Positions 1 to 8,473 are shown, numbered from the stretch's first letter. The stretch is 32,751 nucleotides of DNA from Streptomyces minutiscleroticus (GCF_014650875.1 NZ_BMVU01000065.1:1-32751); one strand, 5' to 3'. Notes: a model not told the origin generated them from the sequence alone. Made by a program: numbers and translations.

Positions 1-38
1 GCGCCTCTCCCACCGGCGGCCGCCGGTGGGAGAGGCGC
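1..38. terminator. 38-nt perfect palindrome downstream of the lacI-type gene
   Basis: Bases 1-18 are the exact reverse complement of bases 21-38, and the two central bases are self-complementary, so the stretch is a perfect palindrome. It lies 14 bases past the stop codon of the minus-strand LacI gene. There is no clear T-tract, but GC-rich stems without a T-run are common terminators in Streptomyces. It may also serve a convergent gene to the left of the window. Confidence 0.65.
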
Positions 39-51
39 CCCGGGGTACGGA

Positions 52-1089
52 CTACGCGGGGGACGGCGGCGCACTGCGCGGGCCGCCGGAGGGGACGCCG
101 TGGCGGATGACGCGGGTCGGGACGGTGACACGGCGGGGGGCGGGCGGCTCGCCCTCCCGGCGGTCGAGGCGGTCGACCAGCAGGCGTGCGGCCTGGCGGC
201 CGATCTCGTCGGCGTCGTAGGAGACGAGGGTCAGCGGCAGACCGAGGACGTCGGACAGGTCGAAGTCGTCGAAGCCCGCCAGGGGCAGGGTGGTTCCCGT
301 TCTGTACAGGGCCCGGATCGCGCCCTGGCTGATGCGGTTGTTGGTGCAGAAGAGCGCTGTGGGACCCTTGGACCGGTCGAGGAGGTCGAGGGCCGCCCGC
401 TCCGCCGTCGCGGCGTCGACGAGGCCCTGGCGGATGAGGGTGCTGTCCGGCTCGACCCCGGCCTCCTCGTGGGCCGCCCAGAAGCCGCGCAGGCGCTCCG
501 CCCCGGTGTAGAGCGCGGGCGGGTTCCCGAGGAAGGCGATGCGTGTGTGTCCTTCGGACAGCAGGCACGCGGTGGCTTCGCGGGCTCCGTGGAAGTCCTC
601 CACCAGCACGCAGTCGGTGTCGAGTCCGGCCGGCGGCCGTGCGGCGAGGACGACGGGGACGTGACGCATGGCGCCGGCCAGGTGCTGCTGCCGGCTTCCC
701 GCGGGGACGACGATCAGTCCTTCCACCTGGTGGTCGACGAGGCCGTCGATGAGGTCGGGCTCCCGTTCGGACTGTTCGGCGGAGTTGCTGAGCAGCATCC
801 GGAAGCCGTACTCGGTGGCGACCTCCTGCACCCCCAGCGCCAGGCGCGAGTAGAAGGGGTTGGCGAGGTTGGTGACGACGAGGCCGATCATCCCGCTGCC
901 ACCGAGGCGCAGGCTTCGTGCGGTCTGGTTGCGGCGGTAGCCGAGCCGGTCGACGGCGGCGAAGACACGCTCGCGGGTCGCTTCGGACACACCGGGGTCG
1001 TTCTTGAGGACCCGTGAGACGGTCATGGCGCTGACCTGCGCGAGCTTTCCGACGTCCTGCATGGTCGGCCCGCCTCGGCGAACGGTCAT
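52..1089 (-). CDS. LacI-family transcriptional regulator of the mannan locus
   Basis: A 345-residue repressor-type protein. An N-terminal LacI helix-turn-helix (about residues 10-56, with QDVGKLAQVSAMTVSRVL and a hinge-helix region ending near NQTARSLR) is followed by a periplasmic-binding-protein-like effector domain that begins GMIGLVVTNLANPFY. Length is normal for the family. The start at 1089 is preceded by a GGAAGGGG ribosome-binding site; an internal Met at residue 10 is a less likely alternative. It is the third gene of a minus-strand operon, 43 bases after the ROK kinase and behind the mannose-6-phosphate isomerase. It very probably binds the GTTAAC palindromes in the divergent promoter region and responds to mannose, a manno-oligosaccharide or a phosphorylated derivative. 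Regulator class is certain; the ligand is inferred from context. Confidence 0.93.
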   Translation of the reverse strand: MTVRRGGPTMQDVGKLAQVSAMTVSRVLKNDPGVSEATRERVFAAVDRLGYRRNQTARSLRLGGSGMIGLVVTNLANPFYSRLALGVQEVATEYGFRMLLSNSAEQSEREPDLIDGLVDHQVEGLIVVPAGSRQQHLAGAMRHVPVVLAARPPAGLDTDCVLVEDFHGAREATACLLSEGHTRIAFLGNPPALYTGAERLRGFWAAHEEAGVEPDSTLIRQGLVDAATAERAALDLLDRSKGPTALFCTNNRISQGAIRALYRTGTTLPLAGFDDFDLSDVLGLPLTLVSYDADEIGRQAARLLVDRLDRREGEPPAPRRVTVPTRVIRHGVPSGGPRSAPPSPA

Positions 1090-1132
1090 GCCCTGCCCCT
1101 TCCTCTGCCTGCCTGCGGCGGCGCCCCGGTCC

Positions 1133-2068
1133 TCACGGAGCGCCCGGTGTGTCCTGTGCCCAGTGGGCGGCCCCGATCAGTGGTGCCTCGTCCGGCAGGC
1201 GGGCCGGCAGGACGGACGCGTCCGTTCCGCCGGCCTCGGCCAGCCCCTCGGTGAGCGCGGGGTGGATCAGGTTCCACGACTGGGCCATGGAACCGCCGAC
1301 GACCACCGCGTCGGCCTCGAAGCGGTCGATCCACGGAGCCAGCGCCCGGCCGAGGACGCCGAAAGCGTAGCGGAATGCCTGCGAGGCGGCCGCGTCGCCT
1401 TCTCCGGCCAGCGCGGCGATCTCGTGGACGTCCGGGAGCACGCGCTCGTCCGGGAGGGCCGCGAGACGTGCGTAGTGGGCGCGGACGGCCCGGCGCGAGA
1501 CCGTGTCCTCCAGCGGCCGGCCGTGCACCTCCAAGCGGTGCACGTGCCCGCTCGGCGGTACTCGGGGGCCGTCGTGCACGGGCCGGCCGGCGTGCAGGAA
1601 CGAGGATCCCACGCCGGTGCCCAGCGTCAGGCAGACCGCGCGGCCGTGGCCGGCGGCGGCGCCGGCGCGGTGCTCGCCGATGGCGAAGGCGTCGGCGTCG
1701 TTGAGGAAGCGCAGCCGCTCGGCCCGGCCGGCCAGTCTCTCGCGCAGGCCGGCTCCGACGTCCACGCCCGACAGCGACTCGAACTTCCCGATCCCCGTGA
1801 AGCGGCCGATCCCGGTGTCGTAGTCGAAGGGGCCCGGCATGGCCACGCCCCAGCACGGTCGGTGTCCGGCGGGCAGCTCCAGGGCCGCCGAGGAGATGGC
1901 GTCGAGGATGCCGTCGGCCGAGGTGTGGGACGCCAGGGGCCTGCGGGTCACCGAGGAGACCAGGGGGCGGCCGGTCGCGGGGGCGACGAGAGCGGCGGTG
2001 ACGTGCGTGCCGCCGACGTCGAGAACGGGGACGGGCGCGGGGGCCCGCCGCGTGGAGGTCACGCTCAC
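1133..2068 (-). CDS. ROK-family sugar kinase (probable manno-/glucokinase)
   Basis: A 311-residue ROK-type kinase that probably phosphorylates cytoplasmic mannose (or glucose) with ATP. Seen: the phosphate-binding motif DVGGT at residues 17-21, LNDADAFAIGEHRAG in the middle, the ATP-binding loop LTLGTGVGSSF, and a late VVVGGSMAQSW segment. The usual ROK zinc motif (CxCGxxGCxE) and the sugar-contacting E-x-G-H signature are missing; that position reads PPSGHVHRLEVHGRPLED, so sugar recognition may differ. The GTG start at 2068 overlaps the isomerase stop as GTGA, indicating translational coupling. The much longer open frame continuing upstream is an antisense-frame artefact over the isomerase gene. 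Its place between the isomerase and the regulator fits a mannose-6-phosphate supply role; substrate is inferred. Confidence 0.9.
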   Translation of the reverse strand: MSVTSTRRAPAPVPVLDVGGTHVTAALVAPATGRPLVSSVTRRPLASHTSADGILDAISSAALELPAGHRPCWGVAMPGPFDYDTGIGRFTGIGKFESLSGVDVGAGLRERLAGRAERLRFLNDADAFAIGEHRAGAAAGHGRAVCLTLGTGVGSSFLHAGRPVHDGPRVPPSGHVHRLEVHGRPLEDTVSRRAVRAHYARLAALPDERVLPDVHEIAALAGEGDAAASQAFRYAFGVLGRALAPWIDRFEADAVVVGGSMAQSWNLIHPALTEGLAEAGGTDASVLPARLPDEAPLIGAAHWAQDTPGAP

Positions 2069-3786
2069 GCCTCGACCACCAGCGCCTTCACGACGTGCAC
2101 CTCGTCGGAGCCGAGGGCGCGGATGCGGTAGGGGCCGACGGCGGCGGGCACGGTGAGGGTCTCCGCGAAGGCCAGGGAGTGCGTGCGGCCGTCGCCGGTC
2201 TCGATGACGGCGCCCCGGCCGGAGGCGACGTTGAGGATGTGGAAGCGGCCGGCGGTGTCGTCGGCGATGCCCGCGTCCGGCGCCAGGACAAGGCGGTGCA
2301 CCGCGTAGAACATCTCCGGCAGGGCGCCGATGACCTCCTCGCGCCAGCCCTCGCCCGCACGCAGCGTGCGCGGCTGCTGGACCAGGTCCTTCGTCACGTC
2401 CTCCCCGCGCCGGGCGGTGTCCAGGTTGGCGAAGCCGTGCTCGTAGGGCAGGGGCCGGCTCGCGCCGGCGGCGTCCTTGCGGAGCCAGTCGTAGAAGCGC
2501 AGGGAGTACAGGTACGGCGTCGCGCTCACCTCCAGCACCAGGTTGCCCGCCCCGGAGGCGTGCGGCGTGCCCGCGGGGATCATGAACAGCTGGCCCACCG
2601 TGGCGGGGTGGGCCTGGACGTGGTCCTCGACGGGCATCGGGGCGCCGTCGGCGATGGCGTCCTCCACCTGGCGGCGCATGACGTCGGGGTCCGCGTGCTC
2701 GGTGAGGCCGAGCAGCACCCGGGCGCCCGGTTCGCTGGCCGTGACGTAGTACGTCTCGTGCTGGGTGTAGGGCCAGCCGAACACCTCCCGCATGTACCGC
2801 TCCCGCGGGTGGCAGTGCAGGGACAGGTTGCCGCCCCCCATGGTGTCGAGGTAGTCGAAGCGGATCGGGAAGGAGGTGCCGAAGCGGCGGTGCACCTCCT
2901 CGCCGAGCATGTCCTCGGGGTGCAGGACGCACAGCAGCTGGAACGGGACCTCGACCTGTGCTCCGTCGGCCTCGCCGACGAGGACCCCCGCCTCGGGGGC
3001 GATGAGTTCGTAGCCCAGGGCGGTGTTGCCGGCCTGCGGGGTGAAGCCGAGTTCGCTCGCCGCCCACCGCCCTCCCCACGGGGTGGAGTTGAAGTAGGGG
3101 CGGGTGCGCACCGGCCCCCGGGCCAGGTGGGCCAGGGTGCCGCGCAGCGCGGTGCCGTCCAGTGAGGCGGGCGCGGCCGTGTCCTGCGCGTCGATCCACC
3201 GCTCGACCCGGCCCGCGATCGCGTCGCGGTGGCGGTCCAGGACGGGCCAGTCGGTGTAGAACAGGCGCACCAGGTCGCCGGGTTCGCCGGGGCGTCCCAG
3301 GTTGACGCCCACCGGCAGCTCGCCCTTGGCCACGGCGGCCTCGGCGTGGCGCTTGGGCAGGTCCGCGTACCACAGCACGTCGGGTCCGCACAGCGATGCG
3401 CCCGGCCCGAACACCACCGTCATACCGTCGTCGGTCGCGGGCCTGCGGGGCCGGGGGACCGAGTCGAAGAGGTCGCGGATGCCCGCCTCGGACAGCGGGG
3501 TGAAGAACGGGTCGCTGGCGGGGACCGGCCGGGCCGTCAGGCGCTCGGCGGCCGACGGCGCGTAGTGGTCGCGCACGTCCAGCAGTTCCACCTCGCGGCC
3601 CGTGGAGCGCGCGGCCGCGGCGAGACCGTCGGCCAGGGCGTCCCAGTCCAGCGCCGCGGGGCCGTCCACCGACAGGACGAGCGGGCCGTGCGGCAGCGCG
3701 GTCACGGCCGCCGGCCAGCCGGCGGCCACCTGCCCGGCGACCGGCTGGTAGCTGGGACGGAGGTCGTACGAACGAGACGCGGGCAC
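2065..3786 (-). CDS. manA: class I mannose-6-phosphate isomerase with N-terminal extension
   Basis: A 573-residue type I phosphomannose isomerase converting mannose-6-phosphate to fructose-6-phosphate in the cytoplasm. The cupin metal site is visible as LSLHCHPRERYM (His324, His326) and QHETYYV (Glu344), with a later GQLFMIPAGTPHASG segment that supplies the distal histidine. STPWGGR at 234-240 matches the family's entry to the catalytic core. The enzyme proper begins near residue 200. The first roughly 190 residues (including LVLSVDGPAALDWDALADGL) are an extension that looks like a degenerate nucleotide-kinase-like region without a clear P-loop. It is the first gene of the left operon, reading away from the operator region, and is translationally coupled to the ROK kinase by a GTGA overlap. 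Confidence 0.93.
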   Translation of the reverse strand: MPASRSYDLRPSYQPVAGQVAAGWPAAVTALPHGPLVLSVDGPAALDWDALADGLAAAARSTGREVELLDVRDHYAPSAAERLTARPVPASDPFFTPLSEAGIRDLFDSVPRPRRPATDDGMTVVFGPGASLCGPDVLWYADLPKRHAEAAVAKGELPVGVNLGRPGEPGDLVRLFYTDWPVLDRHRDAIAGRVERWIDAQDTAAPASLDGTALRGTLAHLARGPVRTRPYFNSTPWGGRWAASELGFTPQAGNTALGYELIAPEAGVLVGEADGAQVEVPFQLLCVLHPEDMLGEEVHRRFGTSFPIRFDYLDTMGGGNLSLHCHPRERYMREVFGWPYTQHETYYVTASEPGARVLLGLTEHADPDVMRRQVEDAIADGAPMPVEDHVQAHPATVGQLFMIPAGTPHASGAGNLVLEVSATPYLYSLRFYDWLRKDAAGASRPLPYEHGFANLDTARRGEDVTKDLVQQPRTLRAGEGWREEVIGALPEMFYAVHRLVLAPDAGIADDTAGRFHILNVASGRGAVIETGDGRTHSLAFAETLTVPAAVGPYRIRALGSDEVHVVKALVVEA

Positions 3787-3816
3787 ATCTGCTCCTCACT
3801 GGACCGGATCATCGTG

Positions 3817-3828
3817 GTTAACGTTAAC
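3817..3828. promoter_or_regulatory. LacI-type operator, perfect palindrome
   Basis: GTTAACGTTAAC is a perfect 12-bp palindrome with the central CG step expected of LacI-family operators. It lies 31 bases upstream of the isomerase start, where a bound repressor would block transcription. The local lacI-type gene is the obvious partner. Binding itself is inferred. Confidence 0.75.
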
Positions 3829-3963
3829 AACGCATGGCCGAAGGAGTCCATAGCCGGTCCCGAACTCGATTCCGACTGTAGGAGCCTGTTTGAGCTGGCT
3901 TTTTCTTCAGTTGCGAATCGACGTCGTCTTCACTTGCGTCCGAACCCTTGCTACCGGCGGAAT

Positions 3964-3976
3964 GGTGTCGTTAACC
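3964..3976. promoter_or_regulatory. second, degenerate LacI-type operator
   Basis: GGTGTCGTTAACC repeats the right half and the central CG of the palindrome at 3817-3828 exactly; its left half matches at 3 of 6 positions. It lies about 105 bases upstream of the binding-protein gene, so the two sites together could serve the two divergent promoters, possibly by looping. Weaker than the first site and inferred from similarity only. Confidence 0.45.
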
Positions 3977-4079
3977 TCCACGCAACACGCACTTGGCAGT
4001 TCCGGGCGCTTTCCGGGTCCATGCGCGCCCGTTGTTCACATCCAGCCATGCAGGTGGCCCGATTCCGTGAAGGTGATCA

Positions 4080-5393
4080 ATGTCAGCATCGGGCAGGACC
4101 AGCCGCGCCGCCGCGCCGCTCGCCCGGCGCCGCTTCCTCGCCGGGGTGGCCTCGGGCGCGGCCGCCCTCGCGGCGGGGGGCTGCGCTCGCGGGGACAGCA
4201 CGTCGGCGCAGCCGGGGACCACCAGCCTCTCCAACGACAACGCCACCTGGGACGAGGGCTACCGCTCCGCCGGGCGCGAACTGAAGAAGATCACCGGCTA
4301 TGCGCTGCGGCCGCTGTCGAACCCGTCGGTGACCTCCTACCAGCAGGTCGTGCAGATGACCATGCAGACCTCGAAGGCCGCCGACCTGGTGAAGTGGGCT
4401 TCCGGTTACCAGCTCAAGCGGCTGGCGCGCGCCGGAGGGCTCACGGACCTGACGGACGTCTGGGAGCGGTACGAGGCCAAGGGGTGGGTGCGCGGCGCGT
4501 CACGGGAGACGGTGTCGTACCGCGGGAAGGCCTACGGCGTCCCGATCTACGAGTCGTACTACGTCCTCTTCTACAGCAAACCGGTGTTCAAGAGACTGGG
4601 ACTGTCCGCCCCGGCCGACTGGGCGCAGTTGCTGCACTGCGCGGAGGTCCTCAAGCGCAACAAGATCACACCGTTTCTCGCCAGCCAGGTCGGCGGCTGG
4701 CCCGCGATCGAGTGGTTCCAGGAACTGGTCACCAAGGTCGATCCGCACTTCTACCAGAAGCTGACGACGGGCGCGGCCTCCTACACCGACGCCCCGGCGC
4801 GCCGGGCGATGGACATCTGGCACGACTTCATGCGCAAGGGCTGGATGACGTCGCCCGACTTCGACCAGGCGCGCGGCCCCGGCGCCCTCAAGGAGGGCAC
4901 GCTGGGCATGTTCCTGCACGGCACCTGGCAGGCGTCGGGGATGGCGGCCGCGGGCATGGAGCCGGACGTCGACTACGGCGCCTTCATCCTCCCCACGGTG
5001 CGGCCCTCCACCCAAAAGAGTGTGATCGCCGAGTCGGGCGTCTTCGTGGTGCCCAGCCACGCCTCCTCGCACGAGGCCGCCATGGCGAACGCCGGGGCCT
5101 GGCTCACCCCGTCCGTGCAACGGAAGTGGAGCGACTTCCTGCAGGACAGCTCCGCCAACCCCACGGTGCGGTCGAGCAACCCGGTCGTGGCCCGGCTCCA
5201 GCAGGACATCGCCCGTGAGCACCGGCTCCCGCTGATCCGCTACTGGGAGGCCGGCCCGCCGAGCCTCATCCAGGGCAACACCAACGACCTGGGAGGGTTC
5301 ATGGCCGGCCAGACCTCCCCGGCCACCACGCTGCGCCGGATGCAGGAGCGCGCACACGACGAATGGGCAGCCTGGAGGCGCGACGAAGCATGA
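4080..5393 (+). CDS. ABC sugar transporter, extracellular solute-binding lipoprotein
   Basis: A 437-residue family 1 extracellular solute-binding protein. The N-terminus combines a twin-arginine motif (RRRFL from residue 16) with a lipobox ending AAGGC, so Cys35 should be lipidated after Tat export. The mature protein has the usual features of CUT1 sugar binders, with aromatic residues and a late WLTPSVQRKWSDFLQDS segment. A GAAGG ribosome-binding site lies 6 bases before the ATG. It is the first gene of the plus-strand operon and its stop overlaps the start of the first permease (ATGA). Next to GH76 and GH38 enzymes, the likely ligand is a manno-oligosaccharide released from alpha-mannan; this is inference. 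Confidence 0.92.
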   Translation: MSASGRTSRAAAPLARRRFLAGVASGAAALAAGGCARGDSTSAQPGTTSLSNDNATWDEGYRSAGRELKKITGYALRPLSNPSVTSYQQVVQMTMQTSKAADLVKWASGYQLKRLARAGGLTDLTDVWERYEAKGWVRGASRETVSYRGKAYGVPIYESYYVLFYSKPVFKRLGLSAPADWAQLLHCAEVLKRNKITPFLASQVGGWPAIEWFQELVTKVDPHFYQKLTTGAASYTDAPARRAMDIWHDFMRKGWMTSPDFDQARGPGALKEGTLGMFLHGTWQASGMAAAGMEPDVDYGAFILPTVRPSTQKSVIAESGVFVVPSHASSHEAAMANAGAWLTPSVQRKWSDFLQDSSANPTVRSSNPVVARLQQDIAREHRLPLIRYWEAGPPSLIQGNTNDLGGFMAGQTSPATTLRRMQERAHDEWAAWRRDEA

Positions 5394-6349
5394 GTACTCC
5401 CACCACCGACCGACGCGCCCCCGCCGTCGGCGCAGGACCCTCGGCACCCACGGACGGCGCGCGGCGCCCGCCGGCGACGCACGCGTGGCGCGGGAGGCGC
5501 GAACGCCTCACCGCCGGCGCCTTCATGGCCCCGTCCGTCGTCCTGGTCGCCCTGTTCCTGCTGGCCCCGTTCGTCTGGACCGTCCACCGCAGCTTCTTCA
5601 GCGACACCCGGACCACACCGTTCAGCTGGTTCGACAACTACGCACTGTTCGCCTCCGACCCGGCGCTGTCCCGCTCCGTCCAGAACACACTGATGTGGGT
5701 GGTGGGCACGGTCGTGCTCCCCTTCGTGCTCGGGCTGGCCATCGCCTGCATGACCGACGCCGGCCGCTTCTCGCGCCTCGCGCGGCTGTGCGTCGTGCTC
5801 CCCTACGCGCTCTCGGGCTCCGCGGTCGCGGTGGTCTGGAACTTCATGCTCACCGCCGACGGCGCCGTCAACCAGGTCCTGACCGGTCTGAACCTGGACT
5901 CGCTCGCCCACGGATGGCTGCTGACCTGGCCCGGCAACACCGTCGTGATGATCCTCGCCAACGCGTGGCAGGCGACCGGCGTGGCCGTCATCCTCTTCCT
6001 CGTCGGCCTGCAGTCCATCCCGCCGGAGACCCTGGAGGCCGGCGCCCTGGACGGCGCGGGGAGCTGGCAGCGGTTCCGTCACATCGTCCTGCCCCAGCTG
6101 CGCCCCGTGTCGATCATCGTGATCGGCATGAGCCTGGTCAACGGCCTCAAGTCGTTCGACCTGATCTGGGTCCTCACCCAGGGAGGCCCCGGCCGGGCCA
6201 CCGAGACCCTCGCGGTGTCCATGTACAACGAGACCTTCCTGGAGCTGCGGCCCGGCGCGGGAGCCGCGATCGCGGTCGTCCTCACCGTGATCGTGCTGGC
6301 GGCGTCCTGGCTCTACCTGCGCCGCCAGCTCGACGTGAAAGGCGTATGA
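5390..6349 (+). CDS. ABC sugar transporter permease, CUT1 family (first subunit)
   Basis: A 319-residue inner-membrane permease of the MalF/LacF type. A hydrophilic N-terminal tail of about 45 residues precedes the first membrane helix (AGAFMAPSVVLVALFLLAPF). Further hydrophobic segments follow, and the EAA-type cytoplasmic loop that docks the ATPase reads ETLEAGALDGAGSWQRF. The ATG at 5390 overlaps the binding-protein stop (ATGA), favouring it over an in-frame ATG 27 bases upstream inside the previous gene. The stop in turn overlaps the next permease. No ATPase gene is present in the operon. Streptomyces commonly energises several such importers with a shared ATPase of the MsiK type encoded elsewhere. 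Confidence 0.93.
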   Translation: MSTPTTDRRAPAVGAGPSAPTDGARRPPATHAWRGRRERLTAGAFMAPSVVLVALFLLAPFVWTVHRSFFSDTRTTPFSWFDNYALFASDPALSRSVQNTLMWVVGTVVLPFVLGLAIACMTDAGRFSRLARLCVVLPYALSGSAVAVVWNFMLTADGAVNQVLTGLNLDSLAHGWLLTWPGNTVVMILANAWQATGVAVILFLVGLQSIPPETLEAGALDGAGSWQRFRHIVLPQLRPVSIIVIGMSLVNGLKSFDLIWVLTQGGPGRATETLAVSMYNETFLELRPGAGAAIAVVLTVIVLAASWLYLRRQLDVKGV

Positions 6350-7167
6350 CCATGACCCTCGGCAGAGTTCTGCGCAACGGCACCCTCACGGTGCTCGCCG
6401 TGCTGTGGCTGGTCCCGACGTGGCTCCTCGTGGTCAACGCGCTGGTGCCCGCCGGAAGCTACTCCGGCAGCCCGCACTGGCTCCCCCGGGACTTCGGGCT
6501 GTTCGACAACATGTCCCAGGCCTGGGACAGGGCCCGCCTCGGCCCGGCGTTCGGCAACAGCCTGCTGTACGCCGTGGTCAGCGCGCTGGCCGCGGTGGCG
6601 GTCGCCACGCTCGCCGCCTTCGCCACGATCGTCATGCCGGTGAAGCGCCAGGTGCTGTGGTTCTGGGTGATCTACTCCGGCACACTGCTGCCCCTGCAGG
6701 TCTTCATCCGCCCCCTGTTCCTGTCGTACGCGGAGACATCCCTGTACGACACCCAGATCGGCCTCGTACTGATCTACACGGCCATCGCGGTCCCCTTCGC
6801 GTTCTTCGTCATGCGCAACTACGCCCTGACACTGCCGCGGGAGGTCGTGGAGGCCGCGCGCATGGACGGCGCGTCCTGGTGGCGGGTGTTCTGGAACATC
6901 CACGTCCCGCTGAGCAGGTCCGCGATGATCGCCGTGTTCGTGTTCCAGTTCGTGGCCGTCTGGAACGACCTGATGTTCGGCATCACACTGACCACGAGCC
7001 GCAACATCCGGCCCGTCATGGCCGCGCTCGCCGATCTGCAGGGCAACTACTCCAACGTCGGGCCCCCCATCGTGCTGGCCGGCGCCCTCCTCGTCTCCCT
7101 GCCGACCCTGGTGCTGTTCTTCTCCGCCCAGCGCTTCTTCATCAGCAGCCTCAAGATGCACCACTGA
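6346..7167 (+). CDS. ABC sugar transporter permease, CUT1 family (second subunit)
   Basis: A 273-residue inner-membrane permease of the MalG/LacG type. The first helix (LTVLAVLWLVPTWLLVVNAL) begins close to the N-terminus, and the EAA loop reads EVVEAARMDGASWWRVFWNI, a close match to the family. The start MTMTLG at 6346 overlaps the preceding stop as ATGA. It ends FISSLKMHH, and a 39-base spacer with a GAAGGGAAG ribosome-binding site separates it from the GH76 gene, so all are probably one transcript. It pairs with the upstream permease to form the membrane channel for the imported sugar. Confidence 0.93.
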   Translation: MTMTLGRVLRNGTLTVLAVLWLVPTWLLVVNALVPAGSYSGSPHWLPRDFGLFDNMSQAWDRARLGPAFGNSLLYAVVSALAAVAVATLAAFATIVMPVKRQVLWFWVIYSGTLLPLQVFIRPLFLSYAETSLYDTQIGLVLIYTAIAVPFAFFVMRNYALTLPREVVEAARMDGASWWRVFWNIHVPLSRSAMIAVFVFQFVAVWNDLMFGITLTTSRNIRPVMAALADLQGNYSNVGPPIVLAGALLVSLPTLVLFFSAQRFFISSLKMHH

Positions 7168-7206
7168 CCCCGCACACTCCCTCCCCACCGCCGCGAAGGG
7201 AAGACC

Positions 7207-8418
7207 ATGCTGCGTTCGCTGCTCCGCCGTGCCACCGTGCCCGCCGTCTGCGCCGGCCTGCTCTGGGCCGCCGCCCCCGCACACGCCCAGACCCCTCACC
7301 CCGAACGCCCCCGGCCCCTGCCGGCCGGCGTATGGGCCGACCGCGCCACCGACGCCTACCGCTCCCTGCAGACCCACCTGTACGAAGGTGCCGACCAGCA
7401 CGGCCTGTACCTGGAGCACACGCCCCGTCAGGCCACGGACCCCGAGCACTCCTTCCTCTGGCCGTTCCGCGAGGCCGCCGCGGCGGCCGTCGACATGCAG
7501 GACCTCCCGCGCACCGGCCCGGCCTACCGCCGGGACGCGACCGAGCGCTTCGACACGGTCGAGCTGTACTTCACCTCCGGGGACCGGCCGGGCTACCGGT
7601 CCTACCTGCCCGCTCCCCTGGGCCAGGGCGGCGACATCTACTACGACGACAACGCCGTGGTCGCCCTGAGCCAGCTCGACCAGTACGAGCACACCGGGGA
7701 CCGCAGACTCCTGAAGCGGGCCGAGCAGGTCGTGCCCGTCGTCTCGCGCGCCTGGGACGGCGACACCGCCAAGGACTGCCCCGGCGGCATGGACTGGTTC
7801 GACTCACCCGCCAACACCGTCCGGGCCACCAACGTCACCGCGCTCTCCGCCCAGCTCGCCGCCCGGCTCTACGAGCACACCCGCAACCGCGCCTACCTCG
7901 ACAAGGCCGAGCAGTGGTACGGCTGGGTGTCCTCCTGCATGCGCACGGCACCCGGCCTGTACGCCAACGACCGCGGCGACGACGGCAGCACCAACGAGAC
8001 CCTGTGGACCTACAACTCGGGCGCCATGATCGGCACCGCCACCGCCCTCTACCGCGGCACCGGCGACACCGGCTACCTGGACAGGGCCGTCGAGGACGCC
8101 CGCGGCTCCCTCGCGTACTGGACGCAGGGCACCCGCCTGCACGACCAGCCGGCCGTCTTCAACGCCTTCTACCTCAAGGACCTGCTCGCCCTCGACGCCG
8201 TCCGCCCCGACCCGGCCTACCTCGAGGCCATGAGCGCCTACGCGGACAGCACCTACCGGACCAACCGGGACGCCTCCACCGGACTGTTCCGCTTCCAGCC
8301 GTCCAACGGCGGCGACTACGACCCCCAGGCGCCGGCCGCGACCCTCAACCAGTCCGCCATGGTCCAGATCTTCGCCACCCTCGCCGACGCCGCCCACCAC
8401 GGCCGCAGGCCCTCCTGA
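7207..8418 (+). CDS. secreted GH76 alpha-1,6-mannanase
   Basis: A 403-residue glycoside hydrolase family 76 enzyme, the family of endo-alpha-1,6-mannanases that cut the backbone of yeast and fungal mannan. A Sec signal peptide is clear: Arg-rich start, hydrophobic core VPAVCAGLLWAAAP, cleavage after AHA near residue 27. The family's catalytic aspartate pair appears in GGDIYYDDNA as Asp147-Asp148, and the conserved WTYNSG motif lies at 267-272. Length matches a single-domain enzyme; no carbohydrate-binding module is visible. It follows the permeases by 39 bases and precedes the GH38 mannosidase. It should act outside the cell to produce the oligosaccharides imported by the neighbouring transporter. 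Family confidence is high; exact linkage is inferred from the family. Confidence 0.9.
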   Translation: MLRSLLRRATVPAVCAGLLWAAAPAHAQTPHPERPRPLPAGVWADRATDAYRSLQTHLYEGADQHGLYLEHTPRQATDPEHSFLWPFREAAAAAVDMQDLPRTGPAYRRDATERFDTVELYFTSGDRPGYRSYLPAPLGQGGDIYYDDNAVVALSQLDQYEHTGDRRLLKRAEQVVPVVSRAWDGDTAKDCPGGMDWFDSPANTVRATNVTALSAQLAARLYEHTRNRAYLDKAEQWYGWVSSCMRTAPGLYANDRGDDGSTNETLWTYNSGAMIGTATALYRGTGDTGYLDRAVEDARGSLAYWTQGTRLHDQPAVFNAFYLKDLLALDAVRPDPAYLEAMSAYADSTYRTNRDASTGLFRFQPSNGGDYDPQAPAATLNQSAMVQIFATLADAAHHGRRPS

Positions 8419-8473
8419 CCCGGCGCCCCGGCCGCGCGACACCACTTCTTCGAGCAAAGGACGTCCACGCACC

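Larger units (their letters stand above)
3787..4079. promoter_or_regulatory. divergent promoter region of the two mannan operons
   Basis: This 293-bp spacer separates the start of the isomerase operon (minus) from the start of the importer operon (plus). It is visibly more AT-rich than its surroundings, with a run around TTGAGCTGGCTTTTTCTTC near 3890-3908. It holds two GTTAAC-type palindromes listed separately. A GAAGG ribosome-binding site at 4069-4073 precedes the binding-protein start at 4080. Exact -35/-10 boxes cannot be assigned with confidence. Confidence 0.7.

Noticed and set aside
100..1017. Long plus-strand frame opposite the LacI gene, and many similar long frames opposite other genes
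   Set aside because: Antisense shadows produced by high GC; the minus-strand frame has a clear domain and the shadow has none.
1133..3799. An 888-residue frame suggesting a fusion protein covering the isomerase region and the ROK kinase
   Set aside because: Only its last 311 residues form a protein domain; the rest is Arg/Pro-rich out-of-frame sequence over the isomerase gene, and a coupled GTGA start explains the kinase.
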